Of a stretch of DNA of 64,000 nt, positions 1 to 14,100 are shown one piece after another. The DNA is from Elgaria multicarinata webbii. Lineage: Eukaryota > Chordata > Lepidosauria > Squamata > Anguidae. Numbering within the stretch: the first letter of the stretch is position 1; every line of letters begins with the position of its first letter. The stretch covers positions 46,665,538 through 46,729,537 of the forward strand of contig NC_086171.1 in assembly GCF_023053635.1 (NCBI RefSeq), in the 5' to 3' direction. Below the pieces are notes generated by a model, which was given only the letters and a program-made list of their open reading frames with translations, was not told the DNA's origin and ran no database searches. Position numbers and translations under genes: made by a program.

Positions 1-723
1 GCTCAAAGATCTCAGGATGACTCTGCCTTAGTCCCCCCCTCCAACGCTGGGATTGGAGGATGCGATCAATTCTCATCAGGATTGGGAGTTGAATGTGCCT
101 GTCATCACTTCAAATAAACCCCGCCGCGCCGCAGCCGGTTTACTCTATCGTTTGTATTGTAAATGTACCCGATTTTTTAAAAAAATATTGCACGTGAACC
201 ACAGGACGCAGAAAGTTGAGAGTAGTCTCAAAATGACCCCCATCCACGACTCTCTGTGCACAAGAATTTTCAGAACGATAGCTTAAACCCCCCCCCCAGT
301 TATCCCCGATTCTTTTCCGCAATGCAATCCTATGGGCGAAAAGCCGAAAATCACCGTTTGAGCTGCGCTGTTGACCCGATTTTAAAAAAATTCTAGCACG
401 CGACCCACATGACACAGAGAGCTGAGAGTAGTCTCAAAATGACCCCCATCCACGACTCTCTGTGCACAAGAATTTCCAGAACGATAGCTTCAAAAAGAAC
501 CTAGTTATCCGCGATTATTTCCCGCAATGCAATCCTATGGGTGAAATGTTTCAAGATGGCGACCAGAGCGCTCCGCCTGAAAGAGGAGCTCCGAAAAATG
601 GGCGCTTCTCTTCGCCTTGCTTCTAGGGGTACGCGGTCCGCTTCTACTCCGCCTCAGGGTAAGGCGAAGCAGGCCAATCCGCTACTGCTTCTACGCTCCT
701 AATCGGAGCGGAGCACATGCCTA
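1..723. repeat. Non-autonomous DNA-transposon-like repeat with a 207-bp internal tandem duplication
   Basis: Two copies of a roughly 207-bp unit lie in tandem, starting near 167 and 374. Both contain the phrases GAGAGTAGTCTCAAAATGA and CACGACTCTCTGTGCACAAG. The right end (about 590-723) is GC-rich and finishes GGAGCGGAGCACATGCCTA. That ending matches the right terminus of the better-defined element at 45698-46333, so this is probably the 3' part of a related element. The left end may lie outside the window. Confidence 0.6.
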
Positions 724-2009
724 ATTTGCAGTACCTGCTAAAATGATTAGAGTAAAGGTCCTAAACTATTGCTGTAGACTGTGCACATGATGAATTGATT
801 TGAACTTTTGTGTGTGTGACTGTGGCCGGATGTACACTATTGCTTTAAAATGCTTTATAACAGTTTTATAGCGCTTTAAAGCAGTAGTGTAGATCCGGCC
901 TGTGTCTCTTTTTGAGGGCACAAATTGTAAGAACCTATGGTTTTATGAAATAAAGTTGATTGACTGACTATTAACTATAATATTTATTGGTACTTCACCA
1001 CAGTATAAAATGCAGAATAAAAGACAATCCTGTCCAGAGGTTTACAGTCTAAGCAGTCTTTACTTGTAACTGTTGCCCTTGGATCTGTAATGTGGTGCCC
1101 CATGGGTGCCCGGGTGCCCATGGGCACCTCTACTGGCACCCACCAAGATGCCTGCCCCTCCTGGTTTTTTTTAAATTTAATTTCTTACAATTGTTCTCAT
1201 TACATTTTTTTAAATCTCAGTGGTTGGTTTGCTGCAAAGCAAAGTGATGCCTTCCAGTGCCATCTTTATTTTGGTTCAAAAGAGTGGTTTTGTGTTTTGG
1301 AGGTCAGACCCCAACTTTGCCTTGCACTTAGGTTCATGGGCAAATTACTTTTCTTTTATTGTCATGAGTTTGGCTTCTGGGAAATGAGTATTTTGTGACT
1401 GGACATGCCCACCATGGTTGATATTTTATGAATGGGCACGGTGACCCTATTGCAGCCATTTTGTGAGCGTGCACCTGACAGCATCTCAAAATCACAAGTG
1501 TGTCAAGTGTCAACCCAAAAAGGCTGGAGTATACTTCTCTGGCTCCTTTCATATGTTGTTTGTGTGAAGGGGTGCTCACATGGCCCCACAAAACAGCACA
1601 TGCAGCTTCTTCTGACATGCACATTCTTAGTGGGGAAAGGCCTACACACACTTAAACTTCCACAAGACCTGGGTTCATGCAGAGTTCCAAGTCCCGGGTA
1701 AGCCTACACTTATAAAGTTCTCTGTGTGTATGCTTTCCCCCTGGAGAAGTCCAAATCTCATGCATGGCTGTCAGGCAAGACAGGGGGGTGTTGCATGACC
1801 TGATGGGTTTGCTGACCCTTGATTGTGTGAACACTTCTTCATGCAAATAAGGAATGAAGCAGACTTTTGTGTTTCTGCAAAGTGCTTTTGGATATTATTT
1901 AAGCAAAGTAGCATCGAGATGATTAAATAAACAAATATAGCTCACGTGTGAATTTAACTTTGCTACTGGTGATACAATGATTTGACGCTATTGTTAATAA
2001 TGCTTACAG
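724..2009. other. Intron 3 segment without recognised exon
   Basis: No coding exon was found here; FNII and ricin-B-like motifs were looked for and not seen. A 77-bp near-perfect palindrome with GGCCGGAT ends lies at 824-900. A 3' tail-like stretch reading AATAAAGTTGATTGACTGAC lies at about 948-967 and resembles LINE tails with TTGA repeats. The rest looks unique or too old to classify. Confidence 0.5.
824..900. repeat. Short palindromic MITE
   Basis: The arms GGCCGGATGTACACTA and TAGTGTAGATCCGGCC are inverted copies around a TTTATAGC-like centre. The internal phrase AAAGCAGTAGTGTAGAT recurs in larger palindromic elements of this window, for example at 11266-11620. It is most likely a short member of the same MITE group. 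Confidence 0.6.
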
Positions 2010-2173
2010 ATAGCCATAATGAACTCTTCTGGACCAAAAATCATTGGACAGGTGATCTCTACCAGATCAACACCCAGTCAGCTCTTACATGGTATCAGCC
2101 AGAGCAAGCTGTCAGCAACAGAATGCAGAATTATTGAGTATCGGAGAACTACATGAACAAACATATCTGGCAG
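2010..2173 (+). CDS. MRC1: MRC1-like exon 4 (CTLD1, first part), with 1-bp deletion
   Basis: The exon follows an acceptor TGCTTACAG and ends before GTATAAC. The first part reads [13 protein letters not shown], matching human QINSKSALTWHQ. After the CAG codon at 2096-2098 one base is missing. Only the next frame continues the homology ([15 protein letters not shown], then EQTYLA). Read straight through, the original frame reaches TGA at 2135-2137, inside CTLD1. With the base present the exon would be 165 bp, phase 1 in and phase 1 out, as its neighbours require. This is either a real inactivating change, a polymorphism or a sequencing or assembly error. Confidence 0.9.
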
Positions 2174-5100
2174 GTATAACATAACAAAGCATACCTTAAA
2201 AAGTGATCCAACCTTAATACATTCTTCTCACGACAAAATGTTGTCTTAACTATAGCAAATGATTTCAAAAACATAATATGAGGAAAACACGTTTTCTCCC
2301 CAGAAAAATTAATCTGGGTTAAATCATTTTCAAACAATCTAAATGTGGATTATCCATTGCACAAAGGGTTCCCATATCTTCTGGCAGGTCCTTGCACCTT
2401 TAACAATTGTATGACAAGCAGAAATAAATGGGCTGAAGCTCATGAATCATCACATTTGCATGATAGAGATAAATTCCTGCTTCATGTAAGCCATAAAAAG
2501 TATAAAAGTCATGCCACAAGAAAAACTGGCAACCTCAATTACTTGCCCATACCCTAAATCAGCTCCCTTCTCTGGGAATCACCACCAAAGGAAGTGAGAT
2601 GGGTAGCTACTAAGAAGAGGACCTTTTCTGCTGTGGCACCCTGGTTGTGGCATGAACTTTTCAGAGAGGCTCGTTTGGAGCCTACACTATGCTCTTTTTA
2701 GCACCAGGTGAAACTCTTTTTTATTTTATCAGGCATTTTTGCTTTTTAGTGGCTGTTCTAGCTCTAATATTGTATTTTAGACCTTTGCACTGCAGCTAGG
2801 TTCTATTTGGTTATTATATTTATTTTTATGATGCAGTTTTAAACTTTTACATTTTTATGTTGTTATTTATTGTCTTGTAGTTAATGATTTTTAATTGTTG
2901 TGAAGCTTCGGTTATTGGACAATGTAGAAATGTAATAAATAAATGCATACATACATATATCAGGCCAAGTTTTTTTGTTTTATCTTCTTTTGTTTCCCTT
3001 TTGCTTCATAACTTTAAAACCCCTGGCTATGTAGTACAATCCAACTGGTTTCCTTTTCCTTAAATAGGACTAACCGGCAATTCATATACTATGTACTGGA
3101 TTGGTCTTAACAGTTTGGATTTTGACAGTGGCTGGCAGTGGATTGACAACCACCCTTTACGATATATAAACTGGGCTCCAGGTGAGTGAACATCTAGGAA
3201 CTAACAACTCGTTCAATACTGAACACCATCACCATTTAATATTTAGTGAGAAATACAAAACACCTCAAGGAATTTATCTGAAGGCTAGACTATTTGAAAA
3301 CCCAATGGCTACCCATTTTAAAACAGAATTAGGTAGGATTCTAAACTTTGGTAGTCTTCGTGTAATGATTTAATCATATGTAACGTTCAACATTTTATCA
3401 ATTCTTTTTTTCTATTGTTTTTTCTATCAAGTATAGTACAAACACCTTTTGATACTGAGAAAATTGTCTGTCATGTTCGATCTGCTCTGTTCCTTTTGGG
3501 GTTTTTAAGATAGGGTGACCATATTTTGGAAACCAAAAAGGAGGACAACATGGTCACCCCAAGGGGGTGTGTCCAGTACCAAGGGGGCGTGCCCACCCAA
3601 ACAGCCTTGGTCACATGTCTGATTTTACAGCACACATTTAAGACAAATCTGTTCTATATAACATCTTAATGTTAAAATCACTGAAATAAAGAACTAGTGA
3701 GAGATTCAATGTATCTGAAATTAACTTCACTCACTCCTATTTTTGTAGGTTTTGCTGTACTTTGAAGCTTTTGCTGTACTCTGTGTGTTACATTCTCCTC
3801 AAATATCTTTTCTGACTGTATCATCACTCATTTCAAGCTGCTGCTGTTGTTAACAGGGTTTGCTACTGCCCCCAGATCTGTTTCAAATTTGGTATGGCTA
3901 AAGCTCTACCTAAAAGCTATCATGGTGCCAACTTTCAGCTCTTTATCCTTAAAAACGACAGTTTTAAAAATAATAATTTTAAAACCTCAATTTTTAAAAA
4001 AATCCTAAAAAATCAATGGATGAACGGATCTGTTTCAAATTTGGTGTGGCTAAAGCTCTACCTAAATCCTTTCATGGTGCAAAGTTTCATCTCTTTATCT
4101 TTAAAATGACGATTTAAAAAATAATAATTTTAAAACCCCAATTTTTTAAAAAAAATCCTAAAAAATCAATGGATGAACGGATCTGTTTCAAATTTGGTAT
4201 GACTAAAGCCCTTCCTAAGAGCTACCAATATGCCAAGTTTCATGTCTTTATCTTAAAAAATGACGGAGTTATAAGCATATTTGTTAATTCCAATTAGAGC
4301 TGCTCTTTGGAAAAAAATCCGGATTTCCCTCCCCCTCCCGGATTTGCCGTCAAAAACCCAGACAAATCCGGTCAAATCCGGTCATATGGTCACCCTATTT
4401 AAGAGCTCTGTGAAAAGCAGAGATTCTACATTGCATTTTCTTCCATTACAGTGTTGCAGTGGTGGGAAAATTGGCACTGGCAGAATATTATCCTGTACTA
4501 GCTCATAATGTACCACAAATGCTGTCTGGATAGTAGATGATTCAATGGTCAGAACCCAGTGAAAAAGTATATGTGCTCAGTTGGGTATTTCCCATTATCA
4601 GATAGAGAGCAAGTCATGCATACTTCCCTCAACCCTGCTGCCACAATTCCCTGATGCATTGTAATCTTGAAATAGAAGTGATGGATCAGAAAACAATATG
4701 GGCGTATTTTCATATTTAAAGTATTGTGGTGTTAACACAGGACATATAGAATGATAGTTACATTTGTTCTATTCTTTTTGAAAGGTCACCCATCTTCAGA
4801 AACAGAAAAAACTTGTGGATTAATGGTGGCTCAGAATGGGAAATGGATGAATGAAAAGTGTCTTCAGAAACTTGGATACATTTGCAAAAGAGCAAACTCT
4901 TCATTAGACACTCCTGTACTTCCTCCAGGTAGGATGGGAAACTGGAAATGAAGTTTACCTATATAATGATTATATCCCTTTACGCAGGGTGCCAATGTCC
5001 AAAACAGGGGAGGACAATTTGTGGCCCTGTCAAATCTTTTGGCCTAAAAAACATCTTTCTAGCCTTCGTCACAAAACAAAAACCCACCCCATTAAGTCTG

Positions 5101-8100
5101 ACTTATTTTTAAAGATGGAAGTTGCTGCTCTCTCCTGCTATGTGCAAGAGAAGCAGCATGATCAAAACAGCCCACTGAATGTGGAACATGCAAATTGTTT
5201 ACTTCCTCTTTCAAGAGAGGAAGTAATGAGGGACAAACACGCGAGCGGAGAAGCGACAGTAAGCAAACGGGATTTTCTTCCGTGTGATGATGCTCTCACA
5301 CAGGGAAATTACACACACACAGGTTTAGGAATGTCAGAGAAATCTGCAATGGATTGAAATGGCATTGGATTTCTCTGAATCTGACATGCAGGTCTCTAGT
5401 TCTTATGAGTCGCGCAGATTCCGTAGACTTGCCAAATGTTTTGTTTAACTCCCCAGAAGTGTACACAAATTAAATTGTACAAAAATATGAACATTGCTGT
5501 AAAATGGGCTAATGTATACGCCATTTTAAAAAAACCTATGAACTCAACGTTTTATACATCTCTGATCTATCTTCAGCCTCTGCTATGTAGCAACCTTTTT
5601 GTGTATGCTTTCCTCATTGAATTTACGGTGACCTAAGAAAAATATGCAAATTGTTACAATTCCCCTCTATGGCAACCATTTTGTGAGAGCATCTGTAACA
5701 CTCTCAATATTCTAAATGTACCCACTGACAAAAAACATGTAAGGGGCCCTGCACTACATAGAGAAAAATGTTTGTTTTCTATTCTTTGTCTTCTTCCTCA
5801 CATGCCTCTCAAAGTATTCTTATAGTATGTAAGAAAAATGGCTTATGAATGTTTCCATTTATGCTGTTTTAAATAGTATTGTTCTGTTTTTTAGATGATG
5901 ATAAGCCTATTAAATGTCAAGATGGCTGGGTTGCATATGCGGGCCATTGTTACCGTCTGAACAGAGACCTCAAGACATGGAAACGTGCGTTATTATCCTG
6001 TCAAAAGGATGATGGGAATTTAATAAGTATACACAACGTTGAAGAATACAGCTTTGTCATTTCTCAGCTTGGCTACAGTAAGTATATCCCAAAAGTTCTG
6101 TTCTCTTGTCTTCATAACATACTAGAGTAAAGTCTGTGTTGCCATGGGCACAAGTAGGCCTGCTCCTTTCCCTGGTATTTATTTATTTATTTATTTACAT
6201 TTATATACCGCCCCACAGCCAAAGCTCTCTGGGTGGTTTACAACAATTAAAAATAGTAAACATTAAAAGTATACAAAAATTTTAAAAACATAAAAACAGT
6301 ATAAAAACAACAGTATAAAAACAACAGTCCCCTCAGCACGGAGGGGCTCATGAATAATGCAAATATGGCTCATGCATCGTGAATCCACCCCCCTCTGAAA
6401 TCTGCATGCAGTGCAGCCCTGACCCTCCATCAACTGCCCCTGTAGGTATACTGCCTCTGATACTCAATATACAGTCATCTTGAGTAGTCGCCTTTGATAG
6501 CCCAGTCCTCCATGAACTTGTATACTCCACCTTTAAAGCCATCCACATTGGTAGCTATGGCAGATTTCCACTGCCCACCTATGAGGAAACTGTTCCTTCA
6601 CGGAGCAATCCCACCGATCGGGTTTCTTAGTATATAGTTATACTAAAGTGACCAGATGCAAAATAGGGCAGGGCTGCTGCAGCCTTAACTGTTGTGATAC
6701 AAATGACACCTGCTGAAATTCCCTTTACTATACAACTGCTAAAGATACAAGAGCCCTGTCCTCCTTTTCATATGGTCACCCTACACACCCACCACCTACT
6801 GTTATCCCACAGAGAAAGTATAGCTTACAATTCAAACCTTAGCTATCCACTTTCTCCTCACCTTTTTTGAAAACACTGCACACTAACCTCCCTATTGACT
6901 ATTACAGATGCCCTCAATGTCCAACTGTCATACTTTAACTGTCCTTCCCCATCTATTCTTTGTTACCTAGCTAGAATCCCCAGACAATCAGAGTTGTATT
7001 TACCTGATTCAGGTCCCATCTAACAAGATTCAAAATGACTCTCTCTCGCTTTTCCCATCTCTCCCTCTCCCCCTTCAGAATGTCACTCAGGAACTACTAC
7101 ACAGGCCTTTGACAATAACAACACAAGGCCTCAGGCTTACTCAGGTACACTGTAGCCTCATAGACACCACAGAAAGTGTACTTTACATGACACCTGTAAA
7201 CGTCTATATGTACGCCATTTCACATTAGCCATCACAACATTTTGTTTTAGAGAATTCCATAATTTAACTATGAGCTGTGTGAAGAAGCACATGTCTGGAA
7301 ACTTCTGCTTTCATATATTCATATTTTTAACAACACAAATGAATTTCATAATCACAGCAAGAATACAGTTCAGATTCTGCCAGCACTGTTGAATAAGGAG
7401 TTAGGTTAAGAGTTTAAAACTCCAAGGGTCTGCTTTTCAAATCCTAGTTATAATTGACACACTTTAGAGTTTCTGGTGCATGCATTGTTCTCAGTGGCTG
7501 ATGAAATGTATCATGGAGGGAAGATACATCTTGTTGCAGTGCCTATGAGGCACTGCCAAGTCAAATGTGTGAGATGAAACTGGCAATCAGATGCTACTCA
7601 CTTGTAACAATGATGTGAAAGCCCTGTTTGAATATTTTTGTTGATCATTCCAGCATGAACACTCCCTAATTAGCTGTGTAGTTGTACATGAACATGTCTG
7701 ATTGGGTTGCAGTTTTGCATACTCCCCTACTTCCACATCTACGTATCACAGAGCTGTGTGTTCAACACTTGGGCTCCCTACAACTATGTCTGGCAGCAAG
7801 TAAAGATCATATATTTCTGTTCTTAGAACCAACAGAAGATGTACTGTGGCTAGGACTGAATGACCAGAAGACCCAGATGTATTTTGAATGGAGTGATGGG
7901 AGTCCAGTGAGCTTTACTAAGTGGCAGCGAGGAGAACCTACACACATAAATAATATTCAACAAGACTGTGTCATCATGAGAGGGGAGGTAAAAATAAGGA
8001 ACTGCTATCTTTCTATAGAATATGTATTTCCCTTGAATTCTATTTGGTGTGAAAATCTGTCTAAAAGTAACTTCAGTTAAGAAAAAGCTAGTTAAAATAT

Positions 8101-11100
8101 ATTTTCCCCACGTACTAATTTCCTCTTTAGCTAAACAGTCCAATGTATGTGGAGTTATGCTTGCCTACAACGATAGAAGTCAATGGACCTAAGTGTACCA
8201 GACTCTGCCTAGGATTGCAGCCATTTAATCAGTGTTTTTGCCTAAGAAAGCATACTTTTGAATTTCAAAATGTTTAGCCCAATCTGCTGCATGTATATTC
8301 AGAAATAACTCCTACCATGTACAATGGGGCTGATTCTCAGGGGAATGTGCATAAGATTTTTAGCCTTTATTTATCAGTTGAGGAACAAACTTTAACGGGG
8401 CAGATCCACACATAGGCTTCGGGACGCCCTGAAGGCGCTTTGGGGCATCCCAAAATCGATGATGTGTACCCTACCTTAAGCGTTCCAAGAAGAGGCGGCG
8501 GCGGAGGAGGAGGCCCCTCGCGGGGACGGGATGAAGACTTGCCATGCCTGGCACCTTCGCCGGGGAATCAGCTGCCACCCACCTACCCGCCGGCCTCCTT
8601 TTGCCGGCGGAAGAGCCACCTGGGCCCACCCGGGTCAGAGAGCTTGGCGGAAGAAGCCGCCGCCGGCTTCCGCCCGAGTCATAGAGCTCGGTGGAAGCCG
8701 GTGGCGGCTTCTTCCGCCAAGCTCTCCAACCCGGGTGGGCCCGGGTGGCTCTTTCGCCGGCAAAAGGAGGCCGGCGGGTAGGTGGGCGGCAGCTGATTCC
8801 CCGGCGAAGGCGCCGGGCGCGGCAAGTCTTCATCCACTCCCCGCGAGGGGCCGCCTCCTCCGCCGCCTCCTCTTCTTGGAACGCTTAAGGTAGGGTACAC
8901 ATCATCGATTTCGGGACGCCCCAAAGCGCCTTCAGGGCGTCCCGAAGACTATGTGTGGATCTGCCCCGGGAGTTTCTAATGGTTATTAATGCACCAGTGT
9001 TTGCGTGAGACATGCCTGTTAAGATCTCACAAGCCTGATGGGTTTCTGAACAAGATTCCCAGCTTCTGGCTGTGCAGATTCAATCCCTTCAATTTGTAAC
9101 TTTTGCACCTTCCCAATGTTAGAAAAAGCAAAATAAAAACAAATGTCAAAAATAAAGAATATGCATAATATATAAAGACAACAGAATTCAGCTCGTTTTG
9201 TCACAGACTCTGAATTGGCAAGAAAAAATAGGTTTGATTTATTTATAAGCTTGATAATATAAGCAAGAATCATATATAACTGATAATATTTCTAGATGTT
9301 ATATGAGTGTGAATTAGACTATGTCAGACTTGTTCTCAAATTGGTATAGAAATGTATTTTCAAAAGCTCCTGTTTCTTGCAGGCTGAATACCCTGTCATT
9401 CACAGCCTTGAGATCAATCTCTCTCTCTCTCTCTCTATTTTCAGTATAGTAGTAGGCGGTATGGTGATTTGTAGGCAGTATAGCCCTTAGGCTGTAGATT
9501 TCGGAGAAGAGGAAATAGAACAGGCATTTTTCACAGAAGACATCAAGCATTGTGAAAATAGGAAGTGTAAACATGGTGGATTGTTTTTCACGAAGACTCA
9601 TATTTCCTCACCTTTCCATTCCCAGAATGGAGATTGGGCAGATTATTTTTGTGAAGAGGAACATGGTTACATCTGCAAAAAAGAACGTTTGGCATTTCTT
9701 CCCAACGAAGCTGAAGTTACTGATCCAAAATGTCACAAAGTAAGTCTAAAGAAAACTATGAAGAAGTTTAATAAAGCTATTGTCTTCATGCAATTACTGC
9801 TTATTTTAAAGAAAAAAAATATGAAGATGTCTACCACCTATGTTCTTAAAGGCCTGCAATTTCTCTGCCCATCAACATAGAAACACCCATGGCATTGTGA
9901 CCAGTAAAAGGTCTTCCCCACCCACATTGTCTGCTCTGTATGCTCTTAGCCTTCTCCTCCCTAAGTGTTTCTTTATGACAGCACTAGGATGACCATATGA
10001 AAAGGAGGACAGGGCTCCTGTATCTTTAACAGTTGTATTGAAAAGGGAATTTCAGCAGGTGTCATTTGTGTATATATAGAGAACCTAGTGAAATTTCCTC
10101 TTCATCACAACAGTTAAAGCTGCAGGTGCCCTGCCCTCTTTTAAATCTGGTCACTAGTATAGCTCCTCCTTTTTGGTCACCCTACCAAAGTGTCAAGCGC
10201 TCATGGGAGAGAGCTTTCTCTGTTGTGGGACCTTGGCTGTGGAATGCACTCCCACTGGAGGCCTGACTGGCACCGGCACTGGCTTCATTTTGGCACCAGG
10301 TAAAGGCATGGCTTTTTAACAAAGCCTTTGATGGCTAAATCCACCAGCCTGCACACTGTCTTGTTTTCATTGGATATTACTGTTTTACTATTTTAAATTT
10401 TCATACTGATTTTAACATATTTAAAATGTTCTGTGGGTCTGAAGTGTCCATGGAGGTGTGTGGACATAGGGGCTTTGCCATGCTTTCCTGTAATCCAGGT
10501 AATATTCTGCATATGTTTCTGGATTCTCCACTGCATTATGGAGCATTTCCTGATTCATAGGGATTATGGATTTGAAAGGGAATTGCAGGATGGCCAGCAT
10601 ATTATGATGCATGGATTCAGGCGCACGGCCTCCTTCACTGTTTGGGATGGTGACATCATTGATCCATGCAACATGTAGGAGAGCTGTTTCATAGTGCATT
10701 GTGGGAATCCTGTTTTTTACAGCACGTTGAGCAGCCTCACTCAAATAAACTCAGTGTATCCAAAATATATTGCTGTAAATTGTGATTGGTTTTTTTAAAA
10801 TATATCAACAGGGCTGGAAAAGGCATGGTTTATATTGTTACTTCGTTGAACAGACACCTGTAACATTTTCAGAAGCAATTAGCGTGTGTGAAGCAAAAAA
10901 GGGATTTTTGGCTTCCGTGGAAGACAGGTATTAAAAGAGATTGTGCTTAGATCAAAAGAAAAGAAGCAGATATAAGCATTTTTAATACTGATGAGCAGTG
11001 TGTGTATGTGTGTGTTGCATAAAATTGCCAACCGATCAGAAAATGACTGGTTCAGCTGCTTGGCAGCATTCCTATCCCTCGCTAGACACATTGCTGGTCA

Positions 11101-14100
11101 ATTAAGAGGAAATATTGTTTATTTGTGCCCATCTGCTTCTTCAATTACTTTTAAGTTGTTTTGTTTTGTTTTGTTTTAGACCCATGCACAGTGAGGCAGG
11201 AGAATAAAAAGCTGTGGTGATTTAATTTCAGAATGCCATTGCTTTCCTTTTTTGCTAGGTAGTCTTAGGGCTCATCTACACCAAGCAGATATTCCACTAT
11301 GAAAGTGGTATGAAAACGGTATATAAAATGCAGGAACTACACTACTGCTTTATAGTGGCATTGAAGTGCACTGACAACTCTTGGTCCCCATTGACACATA
11401 CCAGATACTGCTTTCATAGTGCTATATATCATGTATGGTGTAGATGTGTCATGGGCCCCACCAGTTGTCAGTGCACTTCATTAACACTATAAAGCAGTAG
11501 TGTAGATCCTGCAGCGCACTTCAATATCACTATAAAGCAGTAGTGTGGCTCCTGCCTTTTATAAACCCCTTTATACCGCTTTCATAGTGGAATATCCTGG
11601 TTGGTGTAGATGAGCCCTTAGACAATTGAGAGCCAGATGATATCAGTGAAAGAGAAAGTGTATTTGAAAATAAAAGTGAAACACAGACAATATACTTTGA
11701 AGATAAGGTGCCCCAACCTGCTTGTTCACCTGCTTCTCCCTATGGCTCAGACAATGGTGGTAGTGAGAAGGAGGAGCAGTAGATGCCATTACCTACTTTC
11801 TCACTGTCAAGCTAGCAAATGGTAGCAGTGAGGAGAAAGAGGAGGAGGAGCAATAGCAATTGCTGACAATAGTGGTGAGAATTCAATGAGGGAAGGGGGC
11901 CTGCTGAGCATAGGCGTGTGCAAGAGGTGTGCGGAGTGTGCCCAGGCACTCCCTAATGTCTCAAGCAATACGTGCTGAACTGGGGGGTGGCATTGGGTAG
12001 GGATCAGTGAATGATCCAGACACAGCAGGAACTGCCCTTCTGATGCCCCTCGCTGCTCCATCACTGTGATGAAGAACCGCTGTTTCAGAGACAGTATCAT
12101 TGCTCCCAGCAGCAGGAATGAAATGGCCAGTGTCACCATAAAGCCCCACCTGCAGCGGCCCTCCCATGATCAGGCAAGCTGAACGCAGAGTAGGGCATTA
12201 GTGTAGGGCTCTGAACTAAGACATTTAAGCTGCATGACTGGGGCATGCTTGAAGTTGTAGGCCTTTTTTCCATCTAAACATGCATAGAATTGTGCCTTTA
12301 GTCTAAAAATCCAAAAAGTTAGTACAACCTCTGCGCTTTTAATAGATTTACTACTTATTTTTCTCCACAGATATGAACAGGCCTACCTAACTAGCCTAAT
12401 TGGGCTGCGTTCTGAAAAATATTTCTGGATTGGACTTTCAGATGTAGGGCAACCAGGGGCATTTAACTGGACCAGTGGAGACAGTGTTGTATTCACCCAC
12501 TGGAATTCAGAAATGCCTGGTATGTACTCCAGCTGTCCATCAGGTACCATATTCATTTTACATGTTTTATGTATGTGAAAAGAAGTGTAATTCAACTGGC
12601 TCTTTGTCTTGTATTTTTAAAAAGGGCAACAGCCTGGCTGTGTTGCTATGAGAACTGGAACTGCAGCTGGATTGTGGGATGTTGTGAGCTGTGAGGAGAA
12701 GGCAGCTTTCCTCTGCAAACAGTGGGCAGAAGGTGTGACGCCTCCTCCTGCCCCTGTAACTACTCGCCCACCCCCATGCCCAGGAGGATGGACTCCAAGC
12801 CCAACGAGGAACGTATGCTTCAAAGTAAGTATCCAGCTTGTTGAATCACAGCAAAGGCAGAAATGGCTTTTGCATTTCACTGAGCCTTTGAAGACATTTG
12901 AGGCTAATGCAAACTGTAGGAGGCAGAATACTAATGTATAACAAGATATACTAAAAGGAAGTCTCAGTTGAAACTTAACTAACATCTCTATTTGTGAATC
13001 ATGATATCATGCACAAAAAAGATAACACTAGAAGAAAGCTCAGAAATTACATGCAAATACACGTGCACTGCCCAGAGAGCTTCAGCTATTGGGTGGTATA
13101 AAAATGTAATAAAAAAATAAAAAAATTCATTCATGCAAATGAACGAATACAGCACATTTATGATTTGGGGTTTTCTTTCTTTCTTTTTCTCTTTTCCTTT
13201 TTTTGTCTTCTTTCCTCCTTAATTTTTCTCTCTCTCTCTACTTGATTAAGCTTCCTTCCCATAGGAGTTTTATCAATCAACTTTTATTTTTTCCTTTTTG
13301 TATATTATACATATTCACATAACTGTTGGTTTGATATTAATTGTTAGGGGATAGTTTGTATTCATTCCTTATTTTTGTATCACTCAGAAATTACATGCAA
13401 ACTTTCATTCACACAAAATCCTAAAAGCTCAACCATATCTGCCAGGTACCTAACTAATTTTGTCTTTAAGGCAGTAAGAGGAATTCTTCAAGTTCCCTAT
13501 GACTTGACCTAGGCTTTTCCCACTTGGCTTAAGGTGCCGTGTTTCCTAGACTACAATAATGTGCAATAAAGTTGCAGGCACACTTCACTCTTGCAATAAA
13601 AAAGGTGCATGTATATTATCTCAGTTGTAAGAATGGGAAGTTATTGACCAGGTCTGTATTTCTTCATACCTGTTGCATGAGTTACATCATACTTATCCCT
13701 CATTTGAGGTAACAGTGAATACACATGACACCCCTCATGCATTACCTCAACGCATGTGTGGGGAAACGGACGCCTGTCCAGCAGCAATGCCCCTTGGCAG
13801 CTGTGTGTCAAGAATAGGCCCTACGCTTGTTTCAATGAATGCAGGTAAAGCTCCTATTGTGAGGGGGGATCCTTGGCCAGGAAGGATTACCCTTTGCCTG
13901 TAAGAACCCTATGCACAGAGATTCCCAAGCATACGGAGTCCAATTCTCACTGAGGCCAAACATGTGGCTGCCAAAATGCTGTATTGCACACATTGGCGTG
14001 GAGGAGGCATGGTTGGTGAACCCAATCCTTATTTGGCAGGAACTGGTGGATGCATCTAACATGGTGGCTTAATTTTCAAGGCAAAGTTCAGACTCTCTCA

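Noticed and set aside
3875-4290. Possible multi-copy exon array
   Set aside because: The 152-bp units are AT-rich, lack splice sites and open frames of note, and lie within a transposon.
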